This document shows positions 44,544-57,838 of a stretch of DNA of 64,000 bases, piece by piece (within the stretch, counting starts at the first letter, position 1; each line of letters starts with the position of its first letter). Below the pieces are notes generated by a model. That model worked only from the letters and a program-made list of their open reading frames with translations, made no database searches and was not told where the DNA came from. Made by a program: the position numbers and the translations under genes. The DNA is from Cerrena zonata (Eukaryota; Basidiomycota; Agaricomycetes; Polyporales; Cerrenaceae), in the NCBI GenBank assembly GCA_038087015.1, contig JASBNA010000021.1, positions 62,001-126,000 of the forward strand, in the 5' to 3' direction.

Positions 44544-45005
44544 TGTTGACGGTGAGGGGAGAGGGGAGGAAGCGGACTCTGCTATCAGACTCTGCAACTT
44601 TGGACTGGCGTCAAGAACGTGGACGATGGCAATTTAGTCACTTCCGATTTGTCCTCTTTTGGGCTTTTCGGTCCAATCCAAACCGGCCGTCGGACAACTC
44701 GCGGTGGAGGTCTGAGACTCCTGTGGCTGCAACTCACTCCTCTCCAAGCCTCTATTAGACCTTATCTGTACCTCACTGATGTCCTGATGCCCAAGAAAGC
44801 TCAAGCTCAAGCTTAAAGTAACAACGTTCAAAGCGCGACTCAGGGTTTCGCTTTGATCCACCGGCGACCTGGATCGAATCGCGTGGTGAAATGATCTGGA
44901 AACTGCCGAGCCGCCTCGCGTTGTGTGCCACTGCAAGTACAATGATCATTGCAAAGTCGCGTTCACCGTGACATTTATCTCGACTCCACTCTCATTACAT
45001 CCACC
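44544..45005. promoter_or_regulatory. Divergent promoter region, Spt23/Mga2-type and Nup50-type genes
   Basis: 462 nt between two start codons on opposite strands, so both promoters must lie here. No clear TATA box. Confidence 0.5.
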
Positions 45006-47150
45006 ATGAAACGCGGCGCGGAGAGACAGCTAGCAAAGGACGATGCGGAGGAAGAATTTGACGTATGTGTCCTATTTGAATTGACTCAATACATTCTGAT
45101 TTCAACGTTGAACGCGAATTACAGAATGGTGAAGATCCCGGCAGAGGCTTCGTGAAAGCAGAAGACAGAGTTCTTGCCGGCAGAACGTATGTTTAACTCA
45201 AATATCCAGTGTTGCCATAGTCTCAGCAAAATTTCTCTAGAATCCGTGCCCTACCCAAACGTGCTACAGGTGGGTCTGCAGCCCCCGCACCCAGTCTACC
45301 TACTTTGGCAGCTCCTACTCTCGCACCACCAGCAGTACGTGTCACAATTTGTACTTTGTATTTATATGTTTTTATCTCATGTGCTATTGTAGCCGCCACC
45401 TTCGACGACTGCGCCGAAGTTTGCTGGGTTCGCCGGCTTTGGTTCGTCAGGGGGGACGTCGGCATTCACATTCAACACCCCCGCTCCTGCAGCTGCTCCT
45501 CCAGCACCCAAACCTGCAGCGGCCACGCTTCCAACCTCTGCTTTTACTTTCGGTGCTCCCTCTGTTGCACCTACTGCATCGAATGCAACCAAGACCTTTG
45601 CTTCATTCTTCAGTGCACCACCGCCACAACCAACCCCAGCCGTGGAGAAGCCCAAACCTGACCCTGTGTCTGTGGGGGAGGACGAAGAACTGAAAGTAGA
45701 GACAAAATATCTCACCGCTTTGCGCGGTCTGAACACCTCTCTGTTGGCTGCTGTCTCGAAAGCTGTGGAATCAGACCCATTTTCAGATGTTGCCAGTCTT
45801 CTTGAGCGATACAAAACTCTACGTGTCACCGTTCAGTCGGAATATGACGACAACTTGAAGAAACTGAAAACTACACCAAAAGCACCTCCTGTCCCACCGT
45901 CTTCGGGGTTCACCTTTGGTGGTTTCTCCGCTGCTCCCCCTTCCTCATCCACATCGACCTCGACCGGTGGCGGCTTCACACCGACGGTGGAAACCAAGCT
46001 GGACGCAACGCTGCCTGGGATCGAGGAGTACCGCAACATTTTCTCCGCACCCACACGTGGTGAAGGCTCATCGGCACCTGGGTTCAAGTTTGGTACAAGC
46101 GAACCCCCACCGGCGCCGACAACTTCGATATTCACCTTTGGTTCGTCAAGTGCTGCAGACTCGACACCCAACCCATTCGCTCCTACATCGACTACATCCA
46201 CAACGACTCCCTCTGTCTTTACGAGTAACCTCTTTGGAAAAGCCAAGGAGCCAGAAGAGAAGACGGAACAAGAAAAGCCTGATACTGGAATCGGGAAAAG
46301 CCTTCCCTCGTCCTTCAACGCAGGTATAACCGCGTCGAGCACACCTGAGAAACCTGCCGGCAGCAGTGTATTCACATTCTCTGCCCCCTCTGCATTCAGT
46401 GCCCCGAAATCAGGAGGCAGCATAGGCAATCCATTCGGGTTCGGATTTGGCTCATCGAAAAAGACAGAAGGCGAAGCGAGTGGGTCGAGTGCACCTTCGA
46501 CTGGGTTCAGTTTCACGCCATTTGCCGCTCCAGCACCTGCTCCAGCACCTGCGCAAACGGAAGCTGGAAGTGAGGAGACTGAGAGCGAAGAGAGTCCTGC
46601 GGCTGAGCTAGCGAAACAGGGATTATCGAGAAATTCTTCTGTTCACGATTTGCCTGGTGAGGGGGAAGAGAATGAGGACACTATACATGAAGCAAGGGTG
46701 AAGATGTACAAGATGGGGAAGAATAAGGAAGGTGTTCCGGACTGGCTTGATCAGGGTGTTGGTAAGTTGTCGCTGCTGATACACGCGAAGAAGAATGCTC
46801 ATGACAGTATTTAGGTATCGTTCGTCTGAAGAAACATAAAGAGACCAGCGCCCGACGTTTACTCATGCGGAATTCTCACTCGGGAAAGATTGTTCTGGTA
46901 GGTTCTTGTCAAGTAATGTGTTGAGACCGATGCTTAACCACGTCCGCAGAACTTCAACCTGTATTCAGGTCTAACACCGACCCAAGCCAAGAATGTCATT
47001 TCACTTGTCGGACACGACAATAGTGACTCTGCAGAGACATCAGGTGCTGCAACACCCATGAGATTCCGTATCAAAACAGAGCAAGATGCAGCTGCTTTGA
47101 AATCGGCACTTGAACGAGAGGTTGAACTCATGAAGGACAAGTCGGATTGA
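45006..47150 (+). CDS. NUP50: Nup50/Nup2-type nucleoporin
   Basis: Nuclear-basket nucleoporin that helps release cargo from importin alpha. The start at 45,006 gives the conserved N terminus MKRGAERQLAKDD, which binds importin. The long middle is Ala/Pro/Ser/Thr-rich with many FxFG and related repeats (SAFTFNTPAP, SAFTFGAPSV, SGFTFGGFSA, FGFGFGSSKK) and one helical segment (YLTALRGLNTSLLAAV). The C-terminal Ran-binding domain is seen in EARVKMYKMGKNKEG, GIVRLKKHKETSARRLLMR and NFNLYSGLTP, ending at 47,150. Exon 1 is 45,006-45,062; the introns used are short with GT/AG borders. About 590 residues, a usual length for fungal members. Looks intact. Confidence 0.93.
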
Positions 47151-47404
47151 GTGTCACCTCCCTTTTCCCGGTTTATCAGACACGATTAGTATTCACTTGC
47201 TCTACTCACCGGTGCACACATAGGTACTTTCTGACATCGCATACTTACTGATACTTTTTGCATTGTGCACGCACATCGATATTGCGGAATAAAAAACCAT
47301 TAAATCATCTTGTTTTTGCTTTCCGTGTTGTACACAAATTAAAATAAGTCCAGACCTCAGACTGACCGCCGCCAAAACCAATAATACACCATCTACGTCT
47401 TCGT

Positions 47405-49511
47405 TCACTTGCCAAAATGGCTTTGAGCATTATGCCAGGTGGAATAATGAACAAACGCTTCACTAAGGAGTAGCTCGATGTCATAGTCGGTCCAATTCTG
47501 AGTCGGGAGTGATTGAAGGAACATGATGATCCCCTACAAACACCGAGCAAGAAATTAACGTCAGGTGGACGGTACTATTGCCAACGTTAATGAAACTTAC
47601 CTGAAAATCCATTTCCTGGAGCTTTTTACTCCACTTCACAAGGAACGCGGAGCAGACGTATAAATGGAACTGTGAGAATGCATCCGTGCCTTCCGCCTAG
47701 AATCTGTCGTGAGGTTTGGATCTGGACCTCCGAAGAAAAGCCACGCTTACCAGGTATGTATCCCACATGCGAATAGTGTTCTCGACGCTGATTTCACGCA
47801 TCAAGAGGCAGTTCATCCACCGGAAGGCGAATTGCATGAACTCGACATTCTCCGAGTCTAGATGGGCCGCTAATGGAGCTACATTCAAGGTCCAATCATC
47901 AATCAAGTGTCGACCAAGCAAAGGAGTCAAGGAAAAGCCGCATACGATCAATACGAGCAACGAGCTCTGCCATCCTCTTGACACTTCTGTGAATACCGGG
48001 CTGTGTGGCGATGTAGTTGTCCTGAATACCATCTAACAGTCGTGATAGGCACCAAAAGGAGTCGGCCTCTATTGCGTCGAGGACCGACTTGGGAAGCAAC
48101 TCGGGGTCAAACTCTTCCGGGTCCGAGTCTGAGGCCAGACCAGATAAATTACCATCTGTAAAGGGGGAAAGATAGGAGTTCTCACCGATGTAAGCGGAAA
48201 GGAAAACTTGGAAGAATGGTGTGACAAGGTCGTTGATGCCTTGGACATATCCACTGGCAGGATGTCGAATTGCCCATACATACAAAATACGTTCTAGACT
48301 CTGCGAACGATTAGTTATAACACATCGTTCCTTACCTCTTTCCAAATTAAAACTTACCCGCTGCGTGGAACCATGCATCCACAACTTGACACCTGGTCTT
48401 GTTCTTGGGACATCAATCTCAATCTGATGCCAAATCTGTTGATCCAGTCCTTCACGATTCCGCGCAAAGGCGAATTCGACCAGGGAAAGATACTCTTGGC
48501 GTTTCCTCGCTAACGTTGCTGCACGAGACGATGCAGGCAAGGGCAAGTAACCCTGCAAAAGCAGGTTACATCGAGACGTCTGTGACCTACACCTGTTCCA
48601 AAAGACGTACAAGAAGTAAAGGCCATGACACTGGGCGTAAATCCTCAGGTACGCCGTTCCATGCTAGTTTCCGTAGTTGTGCTTGAGGAAAGGTTTATGA
48701 TTTAAACGGCGTTCTCGGCTTTGAGATCACAGGGAATGGATGGACATACCCATGTTGACATCGTTTGCTGTTATGCATTGAATAAATTTGTCTCTCCGAT
48801 TTGACTTGATAGAGAGTTCTCGTTTCAGTTTCTCTGTGTCGCCATGTTCGGGCGGGCCTTCAGGAAGTTTGCCAGGCCGTTGCCGTTTCGCAGATTTGCG
48901 TCTAGCAAGGTGTAGAGGATCTCGAAAGGGGCTAAGATGAGAGGTTATTAGACGTAGAAGTGTGGAGCATAGCTACCGTTGATAATTTCGTCGATATCCC
49001 TTCGTATCGAACTTTTATCTGCCCTTATTTTCCCTGCCGTGACTGGTGCTGTAACGTTATGGTCTGGAACATCAGGATCCATTTCACCGACCACCATGTC
49101 ACCTTCCACTTCTACGTCCGCACTTTCTTCACGAATACTTTCCCTATCATGGTGGACTTCGGAATTCCGACGTTCCGCGCTTTGCTTACTGACCATAGTC
49201 CAGCCATTCTTGGGGGGTTGCACCTCGGTCTTTTGGTTATAAGAACCAGGATTGGGTGCATGTATGTGGGTATAGGAAGATGCTAACGTTGACGAAGACG
49301 AGTTATTCTGTGCTGTACGGGGGACGGGTTTCGGGGGCGTAGAGCTCGAGGCAGATGCCTGTCGTGACCATGGGTTCTTGGTCGGCGATTCAGAGTCTGA
49401 GCCACTGTCCCAGGCATCGTCATCTACCCAATCTGTAAATGAATATGAAGTGAAACGATTAACGGGGTTGAGGCCAACGTGAGGCCGTGCTGGTGGTGGA
49501 CGAGCAGCCAT
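47405..49511 (-). CDS. GYP1: Gyp1/TBC1D22-type Rab GTPase-activating protein
   Basis: TBC-domain protein that speeds GTP hydrolysis on Golgi Rab proteins. The start at 49,511 (MAARPPPARPHVG) leads a Ser-rich N-terminal region, then the TBC domain: LRKLAWNGVPEDLRPMSW, the arginine-finger motif IEIDVPRTRPG, the glutamine-finger motif SGYVQGINDL, DSFWCLSRLLDGIQDNY, FMQFAFRWMNCLLMREI, MWDTYL and the closing EAFVHYSTWHNAQSHFGK, stop at 47,405. Both catalytic fingers are present. The C terminus is typical of the Gyp1 branch rather than other TBC families. Short introns throughout; no lesion seen. Confidence 0.92.
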
Positions 49512-49779
49512 GTCTATTTGATCAAGATCATTCAGCTCGTCCAATATTGCTCAAGCGCCAGCACAGCTCCCAGGAGTCTTGGGTTGTAAGGGCGGCGACT
49601 CGGACATCGTACTTGCACACTACATACACGTATACCTCACAAGCCCATCTATAAGTCTAGTATTTTTATACGAGTAATTTCACTAAGAGATACAAAAGAT
49701 AACATGCAATGCCTGAGTTGTGAGATAGATATGTTGCGAAACAGCAGGCTTGTCTGACAGAATATTGGTCCACCGCTCA

Positions 49780-51856
49780 TCAGCTCGAAGAGTTCCTCCC
49801 GATTCTAACAACGTATGAGACTGCAGAGCGCAAAGAACGACCCAGCCTCAGCATCCTTGTAGCTGTCTTCGACCTCGGAGATGGAGGTTTGCTATAGGGG
49901 AAGTGCTGTAAAGGCTTGCTTCGTTTGGTTGTTCCAAGAGCCAGATAGCCAGAGAATGAGCGACCTGTTATTATATTTTGTTTAGTGACCGACCGTTTTA
50001 GGTGATGTCCGTTAAACTTACCTGTAAAGGCTTCCGAGATCTCGACGAGACAACCGTCACTGTTAGCAGTGACTGCGTCGTGACTAGCAAAGCTATAGAT
50101 CATTGCATCTCTGAAAAGCTCGTAATCTATACTAGAGTTTCCTTTGTGTTGGTTATATGTGAAACAAGTCTTTTCACTAGAGTTAGAGTCTTCACATATC
50201 CCAGATGAATCGGACACAGTTCGGAATGTCCGCCTAAAAGTATTCTTGTCGCTGTCTAGAATTCCTGCAGAGTGCCACTGAGGATTGCTATGGTCGACTT
50301 CTTCTTCCAGATTCCATAAAGAGTTAAGGTCCCTCCCAGTGAAAGCCTTCGAGTTCTGTACACAGAAAATAGTATCAGCAACATCATCCAAGGACAGCAC
50401 GTACTACTGACCTCGTTTAGGTAATACCACATGTCATCAGGTGCTGCACTTCCCCAGATTGTCCGAGGAGGGAAGACGCCAGCTTTCCAGTTCTCAACAT
50501 AAAGTTTCATGCTCTGAGGTAGAGCTGCTGCATCGAGCCAGTCGTTATATTCGGGTGACATTGTGAGATCTTCCATTTCAACCGTCCATGTTGCACCTCC
50601 GAGGTCTTGGAAGACGCTTTGAAGTATTCTTGAAGGTCCACGCAGATCTAATCGTAGCACAGTCGAGTGAGCTTGTATTTCAGCTGCAAAAATAGCAATA
50701 ACGTACAGAAAGATTGCCAACGGCATCCCATAAAGCCTGAGAGACCGTGGCTTTCTCAGTTTCGGTCGCTTCAGCCATAGCTTCGCCCAAAAGACGAGTG
50801 ACGAAACACATAGGAAGCTGTGAATTTGGAAGACAAAGCTCAATGATGAGATAATCCAAAAGAGAGTTTCCAACTGCCTCGAGCTGTTGGCAATTGAACA
50901 GATATTGTGGCTCGTCCGTTTCACCATCAATCCTAGAGAAATATTTTCGGAAATGCGCTGTAGAAAAGATCGTGAGAACAGGGCTTCAGTGAGTCTTGAG
51001 ATACCATGAAGATAACTTACATGAACTCGTTGCAAGTAGGGCTAGTTTGTTTTGGGTGACAAGAGTCAACACATTGACGATGTCACACAAGATGAGATAT
51101 CTTGTTCGCAGTTCTTTCGAGTCATCTTCCGCTAGTTGGGTATCTATCGGGACAAAATGATCCCCAACGATATTGCGAAGAGCATTGAGCTCATGCGAGA
51201 CTATTTTCCAACCTGAGGCAAGAAGATAAGAGTTGTGGATCCTGTTTTTGAATAACGTTTGTCAAAATTGATTGATGCCAGCTTCGCGTAACAAATTGAC
51301 ACGCGATACTCACATGGCAGCGATATTTTGGGAACAGTTGGTTCGGTAGTCATCTTCGTTGCCTAAATTCCTCCTGGTTTTGATCTCTTCTCTTACTTTG
51401 ACCAAGAAGTATTCCGGCTCCTTGACTTCACATATTTGGCTCACATATACTGCTTTATATGAGTAACTTTCATCGTGCGGATTGGTACTGTACTCACAGT
51501 CAAACTGAGATATAGCGATCTTATTACATTCGTCCAAGTCGACGGTGGTATAAAGACCTGAAGGCGCAAAGGATTTCTCTGGAAGACATAGATTGCCTCA
51601 GTCGTGCGCTATGGGAAATAATGATACTGTGCGTACCTGCCAACATGTCGCGCATCTCTCGTCCCTGCAGCCCGCTCGCTGGAATTGCGTTGTCGGCTCC
51701 TTGGACCCTCGGTTGATCGTTATGCAACTCTGCGAATGGATGATTCATATATTAGGTGCTCTCGTGGCCACAACTGAGATGCTACCTACTATTAGATAAA
51801 GACTCACTGGGTTCTGGACTCTGACGTTCATACTGGGAGGGGATGGGAGGTGCCAT
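49780..51856 (-). CDS. Short paralogue in a family of unknown function
   Basis: Paralogue of the next gene (52,929-56,230). Shared segments in order: a start MAP at 51,856, LQGREMRDMLAG, a Cys-Asn-Lys-Ile-Ala motif (DLDECNKIAISQF), IHNSYLLASGWKIV, YLILCDIVNVLTLV with LALLATSS, QALWDAVGNLS, YNDWLDAAALPQSMKLYVENWK, DDMWYYLNE and AFTGRDLNSLWNLEEE. It then departs: instead of the acidic region, Lys-rich linker and terminal domain, it has a Ser-rich stretch (FRTVSDSSG) and a basic end stopping at 49,780. About 520 residues. Divergence is high but frames are open, so it may be functional. I do not know the family's role. Confidence 0.65.
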
Positions 51857-51900
51857 AGTAAGAGGCAATGAATGTAGGGTGGTGTCTCTTGGAGAGAACA

Positions 51901-51910
51901 TATATATATA
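51901..51910 (-). promoter_or_regulatory. TATA box of the short paralogue
   Basis: TATATATATA 45 nt before the start codon at 51,856, in a region otherwise of mixed composition. Confidence 0.4.
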
Positions 51911-52928
51911 GCTCTGGCACAAGGCCACGGAGCCATCGATACTCGCGTCATCACCTCTTGAATGGAGAATCCTGTCAAATACACGAGGTATCAATGATTG
52001 TCGCGTAGGTTTGAATGAATGAACCCGGGCCATTGTCAGGACTTCTGAATGAGGCACTTCTAAGCCACACGGCGGGATCATCACTGACTCTGACTAGATA
52101 TGACTCTGCATGTAGCACTTGTCATGGGAGAAGGACCCCTAGTCATAGAAGGCCCTCGGAACGCCACCACAATGTACGTATGTTACTATGAAACCGGGAC
52201 GCGATTGTCAACCAAGGAGTTTGTCCAACCTTAGTACGTGGTGTCCTTCGTGACAACTCTCGCCTCATTCCCGTCATCATATTAGATTTACCATTGACCT
52301 ATTCCCAGGCTCTTTCCATTATCTGTCATTTCGAAGAGATAATGTTGACGTGAGTTGCAGAAGCATCTGAGATTCCTCATTCCCAACAAGTGCCTGTGAT
52401 ATCGTAAGGGTTTCGGAATTTGATTGGCACAACATGTTTCCAACATGTGCATGAAGAGCATTGTCGAGCATCGGCGTTGTGCATTACCCCACAAACTATG
52501 TTTGATGAGACAATAGTGAGGAGATTTGTGAGATCTTACAATCCGGTACTACGCAAATTTGAATACCGTTATTGTATCATTGTCCAAAGATACTTATAGT
52601 CATAGTACAAAAAACAGAATTTATGATGCTGAAACGTAGCTGCAAGCCAGCTCTAAAATGATGCAAAAAGTACCGGTATGGGACGGTCGATAACATGAAA
52701 CTAAGCCTCAGAATGAGAGAACTAAAATAGTATACGCGTTATTCAGATACATACAATGGTCAACGTTAACAAGAAAAAGTACAGAACCCACATAAAGTGG
52801 GCTGCAAGAAACATTCGACATGTTTAAACATGTGTGATAATCGTACACTGGGTTGCAATCATTATCTTCACCCATTCGGTGTCAGGCTGCATCAGCTGCC
52901 CCAAGACGACTTGAACGTGTAAATACGT
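51911..52928. other. Intergenic between the two paralogues
   Basis: Promoter side of the short paralogue and 3' flank of the long one. No open frame with recognisable content. Near 52,288-52,494 (minus) a 68-codon frame has no motif. Confidence 0.4.
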
Positions 52929-55900
52929 TCACGAAAGTCGCCGGTAGAAATCCTCTTCGGACCAACCGTAAGTTCGCTTAAGTCTCTTGCCGAATTGCTT
53001 CAGAATAAGGGGTTGTAACGTGGGGTCTGGGTGGGCTATATGGCAGGGTCAACGTTGAAATCTGGGATGAGTTGCACGAGATACATACGTTTGTGGAACG
53101 TGATTGGCTATAGGTAGCGATTCAATCGGTCAACAAGACACTTGCCACAGGATGAACGATTGTGTACGTACATGATCTTTATCACCAGGAGGATCGAATC
53201 GGACACTGGAGCCTGCAGTGCTAGGATCGTACTTGAAACCCATCTCCCGCATTACCTGTCACATTCGAGCCGTCGTAAATTTAGTAAAAGATTATGATAA
53301 CACAAGACAGCGCAAGTGTACCTTCAAGAAATTCTCCCACTTCATGGGTGCAAGGCCCTTCTTCTCGTCCTCAGATGTATTCATCAACTGATGCATGTAC
53401 GACTTGGTCTTCTTGGACAAAGTACTGAAGAAACTATGCTTATCACCCTTTGGCACTTGTTCCTCCTCCTTGTCTTTCCGCAGCTTAGAGAAGAATCCCT
53501 TCTTCTCTGAAATAGGCGCAAGGTTGCCGAAATCGGGACGAGACTTGAGCTTAGACTTCTCTTCGATTCCTTCCTCCTGCATGTACTTGCGGGCAGACTG
53601 AGCGACGGTCGGTACAGCAAGGGAAGTAGTCGAACCGCCAAATGGCATTGCATTGATGCTTGAGGCAATAGAAGGGGGCCGCGCTGCAGGTTTGGGCTTG
53701 GGTTTAGGTGTCTCTTTCTTCGCCGGTACGGACGAAGAGGCTCCAGGAGTAGTAGCGCCAGGAGTAGTAGGTTGAGTTGTGGAAGGCGTAGCTGCAGCAT
53801 CACCTTCGGCAACCTCAGCACCCTCTGTGGGTTTCTTTTTCTTCTTCTTAGGTTTCTTCTTCTTTTTCTTCTTGGATGCGGAAGGAAGGCCTCCTTCCTC
53901 TTCATCCTCGACCTCTTCTACAGTGGCTTTCTGGCTCTTAGCTGGACGGAAGCCGTGTATAAGATATAAATGGACGAGACGATAATACATAACATACCAG
54001 AGGGTTTGGTGGCAGGCCGGGGTGGCGCCTTACCGGCAGGTGGAGGTGTGCCACCAGGAAATGCACGAGTAGGCTGGGCTCGCTTGCCAGACTTGAGAGT
54101 CGGGTCACCAGAGAACATACGACCTGCGACGGAGTATTAATGGCTAATCGGACCAAGTTATACAAGAACGCATTACCTCGAAGCGCACCGAGCAACTTGA
54201 TGAAAGGATTATTCTTGCGATCTTCAGCGAGCTCGTCGAATTCAGAAGCAGGTGCGTTCGGATTGTAAAAGTCAGGATCAGTACTAGCTGCATCCATAGC
54301 TTCACGCTCCATCTCTCTCAGCATATCTTCATCTTCCTCGTCGTAATTCTCATCTTCGTCATACTCGACGTCGTCCTCATCGCTGTCATCGTCATCACTA
54401 TCGTAATCTGTCTCTGCCTCAGAGGAATCCGAAACAGTCTGCAAGGATGGCATAGAGCCATCGCTATCGTCTCCGTCATCCCCATTAGTGAGAGCAAGTT
54501 TACCTCCGGGGCCCTTTTGGTTTTTGCCGGCTTTCTTCCCTTTGAACGGGACGAGTGCAGGTGGTTCATCAGTGCCAAGTTTTGCGCCCGTTGCGTCTAC
54601 TTTGAAAGCGTGCCACTGAGGAGTACGTTGGTGTACTTCTTCCACGTGCCACAATGCATCAATATCCTTGCCCGTAAATGCTTCGTAATTCTGCATAAAG
54701 GTGAAGATGAGCAAAACCCACGCGCAAAGAATAAAGTCACAAACCAGATTGATATAGCGCCACATGTCGTCGAGAACGTTACGACTGCGTGTTCTCTCAA
54801 GAGGGAAAATCATATCCTTCCAATTGGCAACATAAAGTTTCATGTTCGGAGGCAGAGCTTGTGCATCGAGCCAATCATCATATTCAGCGGGTAGTTGGAG
54901 ATGTCCGATTTCTTGCTTCCACTTCTCGCCTTGAGGACCAAGAAGGATACTCTCAAGCATTTCCTGAAGTTGAACCGCAACCTACAGCGTCGTTATGTAT
55001 ATCAAGTTGTTCAGGAATGTGATTTATTAAGTCGATGCGACCAAACATGCAAGCGGTAGAACTTACAGAGAGATCGCCGACAGCATCCCATAATGCCTGA
55101 GGGAAGAAATCTTTCGTTTTCTTAGACGCTTCATCTATGGCATCACGAAGAAGGAGGTACAAGATATTTTTCGGGTACCGAGAACGAGGCAAACATAGCT
55201 CAATAACAATCGAGTCCAGGAATGACTTCTGGACCGACTTGAGCCGTTCCCAATTGAAGACATATTCCGGCTCGTCTTTCTCATAGTTATTTCTGGTGAA
55301 GTAGCCTTGAAAATGCGCTGTACAATGGTTTGTGAGTACAAGATGTACCATTATGATGGGAGGAGTTGATGCTCAAAATACCGACTCACGAGATGATGTT
55401 GCAAGAAGAGATAGCCTGCTCTGACTGAGTGTTGTCAAAATGTTGACGACGTCGTACATGACGAGATACTTAGTTCGCAGTTCCTCATTGTCTTTCATTT
55501 GAGCCTGAATGGAACTATCCTCGACACCGGCGCGTCGAATTTGGCGTAGGTACTGGTAGACAATCTTCCAGCCCGAGGCAAGTATGTAGCTGTTATGAAT
55601 CCTATAATATGATGCTGTTCATTAGAATCAACTGGTCGCCGATCGTGAGGTACTATGGCGTACATGGCTGCAATGGTCTCGGCAACTTTGGTCGGGTTCT
55701 TGTACGGGTCTTCTTTCGCGTGCTTTCTCGCTTCAATCTCAGACCTTGCAATTTCCAGAAAGAGATCAGGGTCCTGAAGGTCATTTATGTCATCCATGCC
55801 CGCTAGAAGGATTGTTCAAGTTTAAATCTTCTTTCGTATCAAGTTTACTTGATCTTACCGTAGAATTGAGACCCTGCAATCTTTTCACACTTCTCCAAGT

Positions 55901-56230
55901 CAATTCTGACCCCTAAAGCTTGCGCAGTCTTTTGCATAAGGTCCTCTATGTATTATTCAGTGTTACAGCCACTCCGGGTTATATTCATGAAAGATCGGAC
56001 ATACCAGCCAAAAGCTCGAGCTTCTCTCTTCCTTGCATTTTATTGAACATAATAACTTCTCCGGTACCCTGTACGCCGTGTTTCCCATTTCGTAGGACGA
56101 GAGCACGTTCGGTCGACGGCTTTATTCCACCCAGTTTACGAGATGAACCCTGACCGCGATCGTGCCACAGGTGTTTGGGTCCGGTGGGAACAACCGCGGA
56201 GGATTTAGCCCCGCGCGGTTTGGGGGCCAT
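52929..56230 (-). CDS. Long protein of unknown function ending in a small HicA/YcfA-like domain
   Basis: Start at 56,230 (MAPKPRGAKSS). Segments in order: MQGREKLELLAG; QALGVRIDLEKCEKIAGS; a helical body (HNSYILASGWKIVYQYL, LVMYDVVNILTTL, NWERLKSVQKSFLDS, QALWDAVGDLS, YDDWLDAQALPPNMKLYVANW, DDMWRYINL, AFTGKDIDALWHVEE); a highly acidic stretch (YDSDDDDSDEDDVEYDEDE); an Ala/Pro/Lys-rich linker with runs of Lys; FFSTLSKKTKSYMHQLMN; and the terminal domain MKWENFLKVMREMGF, GSSVRFDPP, HKPHPDP, KRLKRTYGWSEEDF, stop at 52,929. The motif layout of that last domain (Gly-Ser before a strand, then Pro-rich His segment, then a helix) recalls the HicA/YcfA double-stranded-RNA-binding-like fold; this is a weak inference. 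Roughly 870 residues, no membrane segment. Role unknown. Confidence 0.75.
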
Positions 56231-56719
56231 GATAAGGTTGTTGTGAAAGAACGATTCAAAGAAAGGTAGAACGACTGTCTTTCGAATACAAGAGGCTGAA
56301 TGCGACAAGGCTCATTGTTAGGAGTTTCCCGATTTCACACCCTGCGTGATCTACGCGATACGTAATTATTTAACCCAGTACTCCCACCATGTTGATATCC
56401 TACTAATTTTCTGTCAAATAACATGGTCCTTATTGTCTATCTGTTTTGTTATTTTGCTGGTACTAACGTTTTTTTTTTGTGGTTCTCCCTTAGCCAAACA
56501 CCAGAATGACATATCCCCTTTTCTCGCCTTGACGCAACCAAGCTAACTTGAACGTTATTTCCCATATTGCAGTTTCGAAGAGGTACTGCTCAAACGATAG
56601 GTTAGCATCAGACTGCTCAAGTGAAGGAATAATGTTGCGCTAACTCTACCGTTCTAAGGCATGGTTAGCCTGTACATAAATTATGATCAAAGTTATTCTG
56701 GACAAATATCAAGCCCTAG
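56231..56719. promoter_or_regulatory. Promoter region of the long unknown-family gene
   Basis: Lies between that start codon and its inverted degraded copy. It contains T-rich runs (about 56,469-56,477). No gene seen. Confidence 0.35.
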
Positions 56720-57838
56720 AAAACGGTGGCAGGAATACTATGCGGAGAGAAGCACCGGTCATTTTTCGACTCTGCTAAAATGTGTATAGAGGATTTCATG
56801 CAGCATACCGCGCAAGCTTCAGGGGTGAGAATTGACTTGCAGAGGTGGGAAAAGATGGCGAGATCTACGGTATGGATGTTCTCGAACGTGATATCAGGAA
56901 AACTCTTAACATGCGAATGATGCCTATAGCGAGTATGAATGACATAAACAACCTCCATGACCCTGATCTGTTCCTGGACATGACGAGGTCTGGGATTGAA
57001 ACACCGGAGAAGACCAATACAAACCCTGACTAAAGTTGCCGAGACCATCGCAGGCATGTACGCTATATCCTTCACGATCGGTAATTTGTTGGACCTAGTA
57101 ACCACTAGCAGTGACTAACGAAGCATCTTGTTCTACAGGATATCGCGACTCGTTTAAAGTCACTTTACCAGAGCAAATTGTCTCCACCTTAGCCCTTCAC
57201 GCCACCTTCCGGTATATTATCTAGGTGTTGCTCTCGCCCGCTTTAATCTTACTTGCGGAGTATATAGCTTCAAGTCAGAAGGCTACTGTACAAGAGGGAA
57301 GGTAGGGAGCGTTTCTCCCCATCTAAGCAGGAAAAGAAGAACGCAAGAAAGAATGAAACCCACAGAGACTTCTGACGGTGTCGAATGCGATATCGCAGCC
57401 AATCCTTTCACTGATCTTGAATATGTTGCTCCTGTAGCCTCTTCGTCCGAGCCAGCAAAAAAGGATACGCCATGCTAGGCTCAGTTCTCACCCTCTAAAT
57501 CGAGAAGACAGTCGTTCTCTAATGCCATGCGACCAAAGCCCAAGCCTAAGCCTGACCCTCTCCTACTGCTTGTAACTCTAGTGCTATGCTATTGGCGGCT
57601 ACCTCTCTTCCTGTCCGCACGTCCCTCAGTCTGCTGGCAAGTACATATGGCATGAGAACGGTATCGAAATCAAAACGAAGACCAAGCTCACTGTCTCGAC
57701 CTGATCCTGCAAAGGACCGTGATTATATCGGGGGAGAAGGGCGTCTTCTTCGAATTACGTAAGGACAAAGAGAACGAGCAAGAGCCAACTCGGAAAAAGT
57801 TGAAAGGGCGATAAACATATTCTCTTCAACTCCCAGTC
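56720..57838 (+). pseudogene. Degraded inverted copy of the long unknown-family gene
   Basis: On the plus strand, head to head with the long gene. Remnants in order: IEDFMQHTAQASGVRIDLQRW (about 56,785), MNDINNLHDPDLFLDMTRS (about 56,935), TKVAETIAGMYA (about 57,032), then a Lys/Pro-rich piece (KPKPKP, near 57,540) and LRKDKENEQEP (near 57,760). Frameshifts and stops separate them, and most of the helical body and the acidic region are missing. Confidence 0.7.
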
